Shown here in pieces: positions 12,902 through 20,302 of a DNA stretch of 20,302 bases. The stretch is from NCBI GenBank assembly GCA_964589635.1, contig CAZPRI010000010.1, forward strand, positions 1-20,302, read 5' to 3'. Source of the DNA: CAZUCU01 sp964589635 (lineage in GTDB: Bacteria; Patescibacteriota; Minisyncoccia; Phycocordibacterales; JAACPR01). The position numbers were made by a program, and so were the translations under genes. The notes beneath the pieces were generated by a model. The model was given only the letters and a program-made list of their open reading frames with translations, ran no database searches and had not been told where the DNA came from. Each line of letters begins with the position of its first letter. The first letter of the stretch is position 1.

Positions 12902-15900
12902 CTATTTCTTTTGAATCACAATCTTAATTGTGTATTCATTTATTTTTGATTCCTCAATATCACCGAGTTCTGCTTTTATAAGATCTAAAGATTTTGTTGA
13001 ATTTTTTATCATCTCCCCAAACTTTGAAAAAGTCCCTTTCAGTTCTTCTGGATATGACACGTGAGTAATTACTTCGTCATCAGGAGAAAGTTTGTTTTTC
13101 TTTCTTAGATCCTGAATTGCACGAATAACTTCTCTCGCATTACCCTCCTCTATTAATTCTGGTGATAGTTTTATATGAAGGACAACCTCATCCATCATAC
13201 TTTCATTATTTACAACTTCTTTTACATTAACCTCATCTTTGATTATCTCGATGTAGTCGTTTGATAATTTCAAATCTTTCACATCAAGTTTTTGAAGTGG
13301 TTGTCTAACCTTAATCCCAGCCGTTGCTCTTTTCTCCAAAGCCTTTGTAACAACACTTCTAGTAGTCTTCATGTCTTCCAATATGTCAGTTGCTGAATAC
13401 GAAAAATTTGGCCAGTTTTCAAGATGAACAGATTCCTTTTTACCTCCAACTCTTTTATGAATATCTTCGGCTTTGAAAGGCATAAATGGTGCAAGAATTT
13501 TTGAAAACTCAATCAAGACATATTTTAGAGTTTCCATAGCCTCAACCATTTCATCTCCCCCTTCTTTTATTCGTTCTCGAGATCTTCTAAGATACCAAGC
13601 AGATAAATCATCAACAAAATCTGTAAATGGTCTTGCCGCTTTATCAAGCTCATAATTTTCTAGAGAAGTTGATGTCTCTTCATAAACCTCGGATAATCTC
13701 CCAAGAATCCATTTATCCAGAACGTTTTCACTTTTATTATTTGATTCAAGATTATCTACTTTGAATAATTCATAAAATGAAACGACATTATCAAGTCGAA
13801 GAATTATTTTTTTCATAACCTCGTCAACTCCTCTTTCTGAGAATTTCAAATCATCAGACTTAACAGCAGGAGAATTCATAAGATAGTATCTCAAAGCATC
13901 GGCACCATATTTATCCAAAACTAGAGAAAGGTCTGGATAGTTTTTTAAGCTCTTTGCCATTTTTCTACCATCTTCAGCAAGGATAAGCCCATTCACAACG
14001 ACATTCTTGAATGGAGACTGCCCGAACAGTGCCGTATTTAGAACCATCAATGTATAGAACCACCCTCGTGTTTGGTCGAGCCCTTCTGAAATAAAATCAG
14101 CTGGGAAATTTTTACTTTTCAACAGTAGACTTCCAGGACTAAATGTGTCCTTTTTCATTGGGTAATGTTTACTTGCAAATGGCATTGATCCAGAATCAAC
14201 CCATCCATCAAACACATCTGGAATTCTCCTGAAGGTTTTTCCCTTTTCCTCAAACTCGACCCTATCAATATGAGGTCTATGTAATTCTAGATCAAAGTTT
14301 CTATCGTGAGGAAGCTTGAAATAATTTGTCTCCAAAACATTTCCTGTTTTAACAAAGTCGTCGCTTTTTGATTTTTCCTCAATTGCCTCTTCCTTTGTCC
14401 AACCTTCACAAACAGATTTCAACATCCACAAAGGCCAGTCGTGTGATACAACCAAAATAGTTTTACCTTCATGCTTTGAATCGATTTCAGAAATAAACTC
14501 TCCAACTCTTTTTCTAATATCTTTTAATGTCTCTCCACCTTTTCTATTACTTTCATAAATTTCAGAATGAGGTCCAAATGTTTCCAGAAACTTATTATGA
14601 TCCAATCCGTTTGCCCCGCTTTGATATTCTCTCAATCTTTTGTCAGTAAATATGTTTTCGTCAGGAATTCCTGCAACTTCTTTTATAATGTCCACTGTCT
14701 CTTGTGTTCTGTGTAATGGAGAAACATATACAAGATCAATTTTCTTTCCCTTTAATGATTTTGCTAATTTTCTAGTCTCTTCTCTACCCTGATCAGTCAA
14801 ATGACTTGGAAAACTATTGTTGTCTTCAGATAGGAAACCTTTGACGTTATGATCAGAATTACCGTGTCGCGCCAGGAAGAATTTATTTGTTGATCTTACT
14901 TTTGATTTCAGTTCATCAAGTGAACCAATTACAACAACTTCTTTTCCATCTTCTGATTTCCAGATTGGAATTGGAGTTCCCCAAAATCTTGATCTAGATA
15001 CTGACCAATCTCTCGCATCTTTAAGCCAGTTACCAAATCTCATTGATCCAACGTTTTCTGGAACCCACTTTACCTTATTATTATTTGTAATTAATTTATT
15101 TTTTAAATCTGTAACTTTTATAAACCAAGAAGAAGTAGCGAAGTTTAATAATGGAGCATCTGTTCTCCAACAATGAGGATATGAGTGTTCAATTTTTTTC
15201 TTAGAATACAGTTTGCCTTTTTCTGCTAAAAATTTAACAACTTCAATGTCGGTTTGCATTGGATTTTCCTTTGGCTTTGCTTGGAGTCCAGCAAAATCAA
15301 CAATCTCTTCCTTAATTGTTCCATTTTTATTCACATGCTGAATAAAAGGAAGATTGTATTTCTTCAATAATGAGTAATCATCATTACCAAAAGCTGGTGC
15401 AATATGAACTACGCCGGTACCATCTTCTGTTGTAACGAAATCTGCTGAATAAATTTTCCATGCATTCTCTAAATTCTCAATCGGCTCATCAATATAATAA
15501 TTAAACAAAGGTTGATATGCTTTTCCAACCAGAGTACTTCCTTTGAATTCATCCACAATTTTGTATGTCTCTTCTATAACAGAATCAAGTAATGCTTTTG
15601 CAAGAATATATTTTGATCCTTCTGATTCAATTTTTACATAATCAATATCTTCACCTACTGCAAGAGCGACATTACCAGGAAGAGTCCATGGTGTTGTTGT
15701 CCAAGCCAGAACAAAAGTTTTTTCCTTTGTCGCGCCAGAGCTTGCGGCTGCGGAATCTTTCAATTCAAATTTAGCAGTCAAAGATAAGTCTTTGATATCT
15801 TTATAGCCTTGATTCACCTCGAAGTTTGAAAGTGTTGTTTCCAGTTCTGGAGAAACATGCATAACCTTAAAATCTTCATATACAAGACCTTTATTAAACA

Positions 15901-16408
15901 TTTTTTTAAATCCCCACCAAACTGATTGAGTATACAAAGGATGCATAGTCGTATAAGGTTTTTCCATATCAACCCATCTACCAGTTCTTGGAATTATTTT
16001 CTTCCATTCTTCCTCATATGTGAAAACAGATTCTTTTGCTTTTTCATTAAAATTTTCGATACCAAATTCTTCAATATCTTTTGCTGTTTCTAATTTGTAT
16101 TTTTTTTGAACTAAGTTTTCTACAGGAAGCCCGTGACAATCCCATCCCCACTGCCTATCAACACTAAAACCTTTCATTGTCTTATATCGTGGAATAACAT
16201 CCTTAATTGTTCCAGGTAAGATATGTCCGTAATGAGGTTTTCCGTTTGCAAATGGAGGTCCGTCATAAAATACGAATTTCCCATTCGGTGATTTTTTATC
16301 TAGTGCTTTCTTAAAAATTTCTTTTTCATTCCAGAAATCTAAAATTTCTAACTCCTTTTTAGCAACCTGGCTTATATCAGAAGCCTTTTCATGTTGTTTA
16401 TCGTCCAT
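12902..16408 (-). CDS. ileS: Isoleucyl-tRNA synthetase with an inserted histidine-phosphatase domain
   Basis: This 1168-aa class I IleRS of the eukaryote-like (IleS2) type has YDGPPFANGKPHYGH (HYGH 59-62), WGWDCHGLPVE (87-97), an editing domain with AWTTTPWTLPGNV (235-247), WGTPIPIW (476-483), LHRPHID (709-715), GWVDSGSMP (735-743) and a KMSKS loop reading KMAKS (816-820). Between WGTPIPIW and LHRPHID sits an extra domain at about 508-700. It is a histidine phosphatase (phosphoglycerate-mutase fold) with LARHG (H515), SPLHRTQET (R567), REYQSG (E594) and VVSHD (H656), so its catalytic residues look intact. IleS2 proteins usually have only a short link here. The C-terminal anticodon-binding region follows. 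A TTGACT/TATATT promoter with 17-nt spacing precedes it, giving a leader of about 21 nt without a Shine-Dalgarno. The insertion could hydrolyse a phosphorylated metabolite, dephosphorylate tRNA or protein, or be structural. Confidence 0.96.
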   Translation of the reverse strand: MDDKQHEKASDISQVAKKELEILDFWNEKEIFKKALDKKSPNGKFVFYDGPPFANGKPHYGHILPGTIKDVIPRYKTMKGFSVDRQWGWDCHGLPVENLVQKKYKLETAKDIEEFGIENFNEKAKESVFTYEEEWKKIIPRTGRWVDMEKPYTTMHPLYTQSVWWGFKKMFNKGLVYEDFKVMHVSPELETTLSNFEVNQGYKDIKDLSLTAKFELKDSAAASSGATKEKTFVLAWTTTPWTLPGNVALAVGEDIDYVKIESEGSKYILAKALLDSVIEETYKIVDEFKGSTLVGKAYQPLFNYYIDEPIENLENAWKIYSADFVTTEDGTGVVHIAPAFGNDDYSLLKKYNLPFIQHVNKNGTIKEEIVDFAGLQAKPKENPMQTDIEVVKFLAEKGKLYSKKKIEHSYPHCWRTDAPLLNFATSSWFIKVTDLKNKLITNNNKVKWVPENVGSMRFGNWLKDARDWSVSRSRFWGTPIPIWKSEDGKEVVVIGSLDELKSKVRSTNKFFLARHGNSDHNVKGFLSEDNNSFPSHLTDQGREETRKLAKSLKGKKIDLVYVSPLHRTQETVDIIKEVAGIPDENIFTDKRLREYQSGANGLDHNKFLETFGPHSEIYESNRKGGETLKDIRKRVGEFISEIDSKHEGKTILVVSHDWPLWMLKSVCEGWTKEEAIEEKSKSDDFVKTGNVLETNYFKLPHDRNFDLELHRPHIDRVEFEEKGKTFRRIPDVFDGWVDSGSMPFASKHYPMKKDTFSPGSLLLKSKNFPADFISEGLDQTRGWFYTLMVLNTALFGQSPFKNVVVNGLILAEDGRKMAKSLKNYPDLSLVLDKYGADALRYYLMNSPAVKSDDLKFSERGVDEVMKKIILRLDNVVSFYELFKVDNLESNNKSENVLDKWILGRLSEVYEETSTSLENYELDKAARPFTDFVDDLSAWYLRRSRERIKEGGDEMVEAMETLKYVLIEFSKILAPFMPFKAEDIHKRVGGKKESVHLENWPNFSYSATDILEDMKTTRSVVTKALEKRATAGIKVRQPLQKLDVKDLKLSNDYIEIIKDEVNVKEVVNNESMMDEVVLHIKLSPELIEEGNAREVIRAIQDLRKKNKLSPDDEVITHVSYPEELKGTFSKFGEMIKNSTKSLDLIKAELGDIEESKINEYTIKIVIQKK

Positions 16409-16435
16409 ATATTTAATTTAAGAATAAGTATGTAA

Positions 16436-16464
16436 AATATATGATTTTTAGGTGCTTTAGTCAA
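16436..16464 (-). promoter_or_regulatory. Sigma-70-type promoter of ileS
   Basis: TTGACT (16459-16464) and TATATT (16436-16441) on the minus strand are separated by exactly 17 nt, about 27 nt before the ATG at 16408. The -35 starts directly after the T-run of the upstream terminator. Confidence 0.75.
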
Positions 16465-16500
16465 AGAAAAAACCACCACGCAATGAAGTGTGGTGGTTTT
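16465..16500 (-). terminator. Terminator of the 153-aa gene
   Basis: AAAACCACCAC and GTGGTGGTTTT (16469-16479 and 16490-16500) pair perfectly over 11 bp. On the minus strand the stem ends in TTTTTTCTTTG. It begins 6 bp after the stop codon of the 153-aa gene. Confidence 0.88.
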
Positions 16501-16506
16501 AGAAAT

Positions 16507-16968
16507 TTACTCAATTAGAGCTACAGGTCTAAAGAAACCCGAGATGCGTTTTTCAACCCACATTCCCCTAATAGGAATCTTTCCGTTCCCAAGTATCATA
16601 GAACCTATTGAAATTCTTGAATGATCAAAGGTCGGGACAGAAATCAACGGATTAGAGTGTCCCAACCAGTCTGCAAGTAAAGCACGATCTCCTTTTTCAA
16701 CCAAATGAGCTATTAAGCAAATCAGATGATATGCCGGTGCAAATACAACATCATTAACACCAAATGGATCAAGCCCTCCTCCTTTAGTGTCTATAACATG
16801 AATACCGAAACCAATTTCGCTACTTATGGATGAGACCGGTTTCGACAATATTGCATTTAAGAATGGTAGCCCCTCCTCATCGATTTTTGAGTCAAGAATA
16901 CTCTTAATTTCTGTAGGTTTATAAAAGCCAATACCTTCAATCACCTTCTCTGTTTTAATTTCTAACAT
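16507..16968 (-). CDS. Uncharacterised 153-aa protein
   Basis: I do not recognise this family. The protein is soluble, with no signal peptide. It mixes short hydrophobic stretches (HLICLIAHLVEKGDRALLADWLGH at about 81-104 looks like one or two helices) with Gly-rich turns (TKGGGLDPFGVND). Its end is basic and beta-like (GMWVEKRISGFFRPVALIE). It has a single Cys and no obvious catalytic motif. The start is the first ATG; there is no Shine-Dalgarno and no good extended -10 within 10 nt, though a possible TATCTT lies about 25 nt upstream. It lies between argS and ileS and ends in a strong terminator that separates it from ileS. Codon use does not differ visibly from its neighbours, and the tight 3' terminator supports a real gene. 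Confidence 0.75.
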   Translation of the reverse strand: MLEIKTEKVIEGIGFYKPTEIKSILDSKIDEEGLPFLNAILSKPVSSISSEIGFGIHVIDTKGGGLDPFGVNDVVFAPAYHLICLIAHLVEKGDRALLADWLGHSNPLISVPTFDHSRISIGSMILGNGKIPIRGMWVEKRISGFFRPVALIE

Positions 16969-17029
16969 AATAAAGAACGTTCGACTGAAGATAGTCTCAT
17001 AATTTTTGATTTATAGCAATGGCACAAAT

Positions 17030-18709
17030 CTACATCTTTTTCGGAACTGAAATTCCCAGAATGTTCAAACCTCTTTCTAGGGTTTGCATGACTGTTTTTG
17101 TAATTTGAATTTTGTATTCTCTGTTGTCTGTATCCTCATCCAGAATTCTTGTATTTGCATAGAATGAATTAAATTCACTAGCCAGTTTTGTTAGATACGT
17201 TACGAGATGTTGTGGTGCCAAATCAAGTAAAGCTTTTTCAAGAATATCTTCAAATTGAATTAGTAACCTTTCAAGATCTACGGTTTCCCAACCTTGCCAC
17301 GACGTGGCCTTAGTGAAGTCGGGGGCTTTTTCCAAAACACTTTTTGCTCTTGTGTAGGCATATTGCAAATAAGGTCCAGAATCTCCTTCGAACGAGATTG
17401 ATTTATCAAAATTAAATTCAATATCCTTGCCGACTGATTGTTTTAAAATAGAATATTTTATTGCTGACAATGAAACTTTATCTTTTATTTCATCTCTAGT
17501 CTCAATATCTATATCTCTTTCCTTGATCTTTTCTTCAACAAGTTCCTTAACCTGAGCTACTAGATCTTCAGCAGTTACAGACTTACCTTCTCTTGAAGAG
17601 GTTTTCTTTCCATCTATCTTCATTAATCCATGAGTCATCGACTTAGTCTTGTCCGCAATTTCCTGATATATTTCTCCTAAAGCAGAAAGCATAACTTTAA
17701 AATATTCTTTCTGTTCATTTCCTGTAAGGATGATTGATCTATCAAATTCAAAGTCTTTTGATTTCACAACAGCAAGACCTAAATCTTTTGCTTCGTACGT
17801 CGGCAGACCTTCTGAATTTATAAAAACTCTCGTATGAAGACCTTTTTTTTCTCCTTTGTATACTACAGCACCCTCAGATTCCTTAAAAACTTTTCCAATA
17901 TTTTCAGTGACAATAATTTTACCAAGACTGGACGTTTCACTTTCAAAATAATATTTATCAAACTTTGTCCCCAAAAAATCATACATTTTATCAAAAGACT
18001 CTAGACTCCATTTTTTTCCTTTTAAATAATATGTCTGCAGTTCAATACTTGATTTACCAAACAATTCCTTATTAATTTCTAATATTTCTTTTTCATACTC
18101 AGTATTCTCCTTAGATTGTACATTTCCATATACATAGGATTCATTCAAAAATTTAACCTTGTCATTTAGAGAGTCCTGATCTTGAGGAAAAAATGCTTTG
18201 TGTTGAATCATCCCCCAAACAGCTTTTGCAATATTTGGACCAATATCACTTGTGTAACAAAGCCTTTTGACTTCGGCACCGTTTGCTTCATGAATTCTAC
18301 TTAATGATTCACCTATCGTATTGCTCATTAGGTGACCAATATGAAATTGCTTAAAAAGGTTTGGATCTGTAAACTCTAAAAGGATTTTTTGTCCTTTCAA
18401 AATATTAGTTTCAAAAACTGGTTTTTGTATTTTGTTTTGAATCTCTGTACCAGATAAATAAAAGTTAATAAATCCTGGACCAGCTTTCTCAATTTTTGAA
18501 AACTTCTTTAAATCTTTTTGATTTAATTTTTCTATAATAGTGTCTGCAATTGAAGATGGTGAATCGGAAAGCTCCTTAGAGAGTGCAAGTGCTATATTTG
18601 TCGAATACTCTCCATGGGACAAATCACCTGGACTCTCAACAATAAAATCAGTAGAAACCTTCATTTCAGCCAATATGTCCTTTATTATTTTTTTAATCTC
18701 TTCCTTCAT
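17030..18709 (-). CDS. argS: Arginyl-tRNA synthetase
   Basis: This 559-aa class I synthetase charges tRNA-Arg. It has the N-terminal Add-1 domain (SPGDLSHGEYSTNIALAL, AGPGFINFYL), then EFTDPNLFKQFHIGHLMSN with HIGH at 123-126. The loop GKKTSSREGKSVTAEDL stands in for KMSKS; ArgRS enzymes often have a degenerate KMSKS, usually with STRKG. GDSGPYLQYAYTRAKSVL marks the junction to the C-terminal DALR anticodon domain, which ends LERGLNILGISVPKKM. Length is normal for ArgRS (550-590). It lies 19 nt after the glyA stop. An extended -10 (TGCTAAACT) sits 7 nt before the ATG within that short gap, so argS may have its own leaderless promoter as well as read-through from glyA. Confidence 0.96.
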   Translation of the reverse strand: MKEEIKKIIKDILAEMKVSTDFIVESPGDLSHGEYSTNIALALSKELSDSPSSIADTIIEKLNQKDLKKFSKIEKAGPGFINFYLSGTEIQNKIQKPVFETNILKGQKILLEFTDPNLFKQFHIGHLMSNTIGESLSRIHEANGAEVKRLCYTSDIGPNIAKAVWGMIQHKAFFPQDQDSLNDKVKFLNESYVYGNVQSKENTEYEKEILEINKELFGKSSIELQTYYLKGKKWSLESFDKMYDFLGTKFDKYYFESETSSLGKIIVTENIGKVFKESEGAVVYKGEKKGLHTRVFINSEGLPTYEAKDLGLAVVKSKDFEFDRSIILTGNEQKEYFKVMLSALGEIYQEIADKTKSMTHGLMKIDGKKTSSREGKSVTAEDLVAQVKELVEEKIKERDIDIETRDEIKDKVSLSAIKYSILKQSVGKDIEFNFDKSISFEGDSGPYLQYAYTRAKSVLEKAPDFTKATSWQGWETVDLERLLIQFEDILEKALLDLAPQHLVTYLTKLASEFNSFYANTRILDEDTDNREYKIQITKTVMQTLERGLNILGISVPKKM

Positions 18710-18716
18710 AAAATCT

Positions 18717-18725
18717 AGTTTAGCA
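18717..18725 (-). promoter_or_regulatory. Extended -10 of argS (leaderless) in the glyA-argS gap
   Basis: On the minus strand TGC TAAACT is followed by AGATTTT (7 nt) and ATG at 18709. No -35 is recognisable, as any would lie inside the glyA end. Confidence 0.5.
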
Positions 18726-18728
18726 TAA

Positions 18729-19886
18729 TTACCTTCTCAAAATTTTATCAATCCTTTGTGCAATCTTAATAAAATCTTTTTCTTTTTTACCTTTTGTAGT
18801 TTCAGCTGCGGTTCCAAGTCTAATTCCTGATGGATCCATTGGGCTTCTTTTATCATTTGGAATTGTATTTTTATTTACAATAATTCCTTCCTTTTCTAGC
18901 CTATCACTCGCCTCTTTTCCAGAAATTCCATTTGAAATAGTATCGATCAAAATTAAGTGTGTATCTGTTCCTCCTGAGACAATTCTCCAGCCATGATTTT
19001 TTAATTCACTCGCCAAAGTTTTTGCGTTTAGAACAACCTGTTTTGTGTATTTCTTAAAAGTGGCAGTTTGAGCTTCTTTCAAGCAAACAGCGATTGCAGA
19101 AACTGTATTCATATGTGGGCCTCCCTGAATTCCAGGAAAGACAGACTTGTCTATATCTTTTGAATACTCTTTGAGTGAAAAAATAAGTGCTGCCCTTGGG
19201 CCCCTCAGAGTCTTATGTGTTGTCATTGTTACAATATCCGCATGTTTAAATGGACCAGAGAAAACCTCACCAGCAATCAATCCGGCTGTATGAGAAACAT
19301 CTGCCAACAAAACAGCCCCGCAGGAATCTGCTATTTCTCTGAATTTTTTCCAATTAATTTTTCTAGAGTATGCTGTAAAACCTGCAACAATAATTTTTGA
19401 TTTTTCCTTACTTGCTATTTTTTTCAAATCGTCATAATTTAATTTTTCAGTTTTTTTATCTACTCCATATGGAATCTGTTTGTAAAATTTTCCTGTAATT
19501 GAAACTTTGTGACCATGAGTTAGATGTCCCCCATCTGAAAGATTCATCCCCATTATTTTGTCTCCTGGTTTTAGAACAGCATTGTAGACAGCAAGGTTTG
19601 CTGTAGAACCAGAAAGAGCTTGAACATTTACTGACCATTTTTTATCTGAAAGTTTAAATGTTTTTAATGCTCTTTCTCTGCAGAGATTTTCAAGCTTATC
19701 TACATTATCATTTCCTCCATAATATCTTGCTTCTGGGTACCCTTCCGCATATTTGTTTGTAAAATCTGAACCAAGTGCCTCTAAAACATCTTTTGAAACA
19801 TAATTCTCTGAAGCAATTAGATTAATCACCGACTTTTGTCGCTTTTTCTCACCTTCTATTAATTTTTTGATTTGTGGGTCCTTCAT
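18729..19886 (-). CDS. glyA: Serine hydroxymethyltransferase
   Basis: This PLP enzyme interconverts serine and glycine and makes 5,10-methylene-tetrahydrofolate. I start at MKDPQIKKLIEGEKKRQ, giving 385 aa, because family members begin there. An earlier GTG (19946) and ATG (19919) in frame would add unlike residues. Signatures: VINLIASENYVS, YAEGYPEARYYGG, ALSGSTANLAV, LADVSHTAGL (D196, H199) and MTTHKTLRGPR, where K225 is the PLP lysine. The C-terminal part has SGGTDTHLILID and a slightly short end, ILRR. A TTGAAT/TATACT promoter about 22 nt upstream is plausible. It is divergent from the thymidylate synthase homologue, which would consume its product, and lies upstream of argS. Confidence 0.96.
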   Translation of the reverse strand: MKDPQIKKLIEGEKKRQKSVINLIASENYVSKDVLEALGSDFTNKYAEGYPEARYYGGNDNVDKLENLCRERALKTFKLSDKKWSVNVQALSGSTANLAVYNAVLKPGDKIMGMNLSDGGHLTHGHKVSITGKFYKQIPYGVDKKTEKLNYDDLKKIASKEKSKIIVAGFTAYSRKINWKKFREIADSCGAVLLADVSHTAGLIAGEVFSGPFKHADIVTMTTHKTLRGPRAALIFSLKEYSKDIDKSVFPGIQGGPHMNTVSAIAVCLKEAQTATFKKYTKQVVLNAKTLASELKNHGWRIVSGGTDTHLILIDTISNGISGKEASDRLEKEGIIVNKNTIPNDKRSPMDPSGIRLGTAAETTKGKKEKDFIKIAQRIDKILRR

Positions 19887-19908
19887 TTGTTTTTTTACTG
19901 TTACATGT

Positions 19909-19936
19909 AGTATAACCATGAAACAAGAACATTCAA
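19909..19936 (-). promoter_or_regulatory. Possible glyA promoter
   Basis: On the minus strand TTGAAT is followed after 16 nt by TATACT, and the ATG at 19886 lies 22 nt further on. It lies within the 60-bp gap shared with the divergent thymidylate synthase gene, so the two promoters would overlap. Confidence 0.5.
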
Positions 19937-19946
19937 GTATAAACAC

Positions 19947-20302
19947 ATGAAACCAATTGACTATCGACCTGTCGAAGAAAGAACACCTGATTATCAGTAC
20001 AACAGATTACTCAGGCAAATCATGGAGCAAGGCAAGGATAAAAAACCAATCCACGCAGGATTGAAGGAAAATCAAGGATCAGGGCACTCTTTTGCAAGAG
20101 AACTTACTCATGCAGATCCTCTCACATTTGATCTAAGTAACGGTTTCCCAATTCTGGGGCATCGAGACCTCACAAAGACTCTTGTCGGAGGAATTGCGGA
20201 AATTTCAGCATTTCTTAATGGTGCAAGAACACTTGATGAGCTCGACTCATTTGGTGTCCCTCGATTCTTTTGGGAACGTTGGGTAACGAAAGAAAAAACA
20301 GC
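19947..20302 (+). CDS. thyA: Thymidylate synthase-family protein (N-terminal part, cut by window edge)
   Basis: 118 full codons are visible and the frame runs off the right edge. YNRLLRQIMEQG, FDLSNGFPIL, and EISAFLNGARTLDELDSFGVPRFFWERW align with the ThyA N-terminal region (FNLQDGFPLV, ELLWFLQGDTN, WDEW). ThyA converts dUMP and methylene-THF to dTMP, and divergent glyA supplies the cofactor. The usual RTGTG segment, whose Arg contacts the dUMP phosphate, reads ENQGSGHSF here, so this is a diverged member. The catalytic Cys and other phosphate-binding Arg residues lie outside the window, so a dUMP/dCMP hydroxymethylase-like activity is not excluded. There is no Shine-Dalgarno. Confidence 0.85.
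   Translation, partial: MKPIDYRPVEERTPDYQYNRLLRQIMEQGKDKKPIHAGLKENQGSGHSFARELTHADPLTFDLSNGFPILGHRDLTKTLVGGIAEISAFLNGARTLDELDSFGVPRFFWERWVTKEKT

Noticed and set aside
15592..15774. A plus-strand frame rich in Leu and Gln inside ileS.
   Set aside because: It is antisense to the IleRS editing domain, and its low-complexity composition is what antisense reading of such codons gives.
16976..16990. A GTTCGACT stretch resembling a tRNA T-loop.
   Set aside because: No acceptor, D or anticodon stems can be built around it in either direction, so there is no tRNA.
18600..18728. An alternative, earlier in-frame start or a separate leader peptide at the argS-glyA junction.
   Set aside because: Only 19 nt separate the genes, and the ArgRS family start matches the first ATG.
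1..20302. CRISPR array, transposase, integrase, attachment sites or a replication origin.
   Set aside because: No regularly spaced short repeats, no such coding sequences, and no clusters of DnaA-box-like sequences were seen on reading both strands.

Overview
The window looks like a stretch of chromosome from a Candidate Phyla Radiation bacterium (Patescibacteria, most likely Parcubacteria-like). This is an inference. It rests on AT-rich, tightly packed genes, a shortened RecO, divergent single-chain aminoacyl-tRNA synthetases, a Kazal-domain secreted protein, a surface protein with Ig-like repeats, and a 219-residue protein whose C-terminus matches an uncharacterised family I remember from such genomes. 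UGA is used as a stop, so there is no sign of the Gracilibacteria/Absconditabacteria code.

Almost everything is on the minus strand. Reading that strand from the right edge: serine hydroxymethyltransferase (glyA), arginyl-tRNA synthetase (argS), an unknown 153-aa protein, isoleucyl-tRNA synthetase (ileS) carrying a complete histidine-phosphatase domain, an unknown 219-aa protein, a short RecO, a secreted TIMP/NTR-like plus Kazal protein, a single-pass surface protein, an SF2 helicase ending in four zinc-ribbon repeats, and glycyl-tRNA synthetase. After a small plus-strand unknown gene come an M16 zinc peptidase, an AI-2E-family membrane protein, metG, and the start of a TatD hydrolase that runs off the left edge. 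On the plus strand at the right edge, a thymidylate synthase-family gene starts divergently from glyA and runs off the window. There are no rRNA genes, CRISPR arrays or transposases, and I found no tRNA.

The genes are mainly translation (four aminoacyl-tRNA synthetases), one-carbon/dTMP supply (glyA with the thymidylate synthase homologue), repair (recO, helicase) and cell surface or secretion (M16 peptidase, Kazal protein, Ig-like protein, AI-2E protein).

Three observations stand out. First, the IleRS contains an inserted histidine phosphatase with its expected catalytic residues intact. Second, seven minus-strand genes have a TGn extended -10 box only 6 to 8 nt before the ATG and no Shine-Dalgarno sequence, which predicts leaderless mRNAs. 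The helicase and the 219-aa gene instead have clear Shine-Dalgarno sequences and longer leaders, as if they were accessory genes. Third, the helicase carries a tandem zinc-ribbon array whose DNA repeats are recent enough to share identical stretches. Intergenic gaps are all under 200 bp and hold terminators, promoters and a few GC-rich palindromes.
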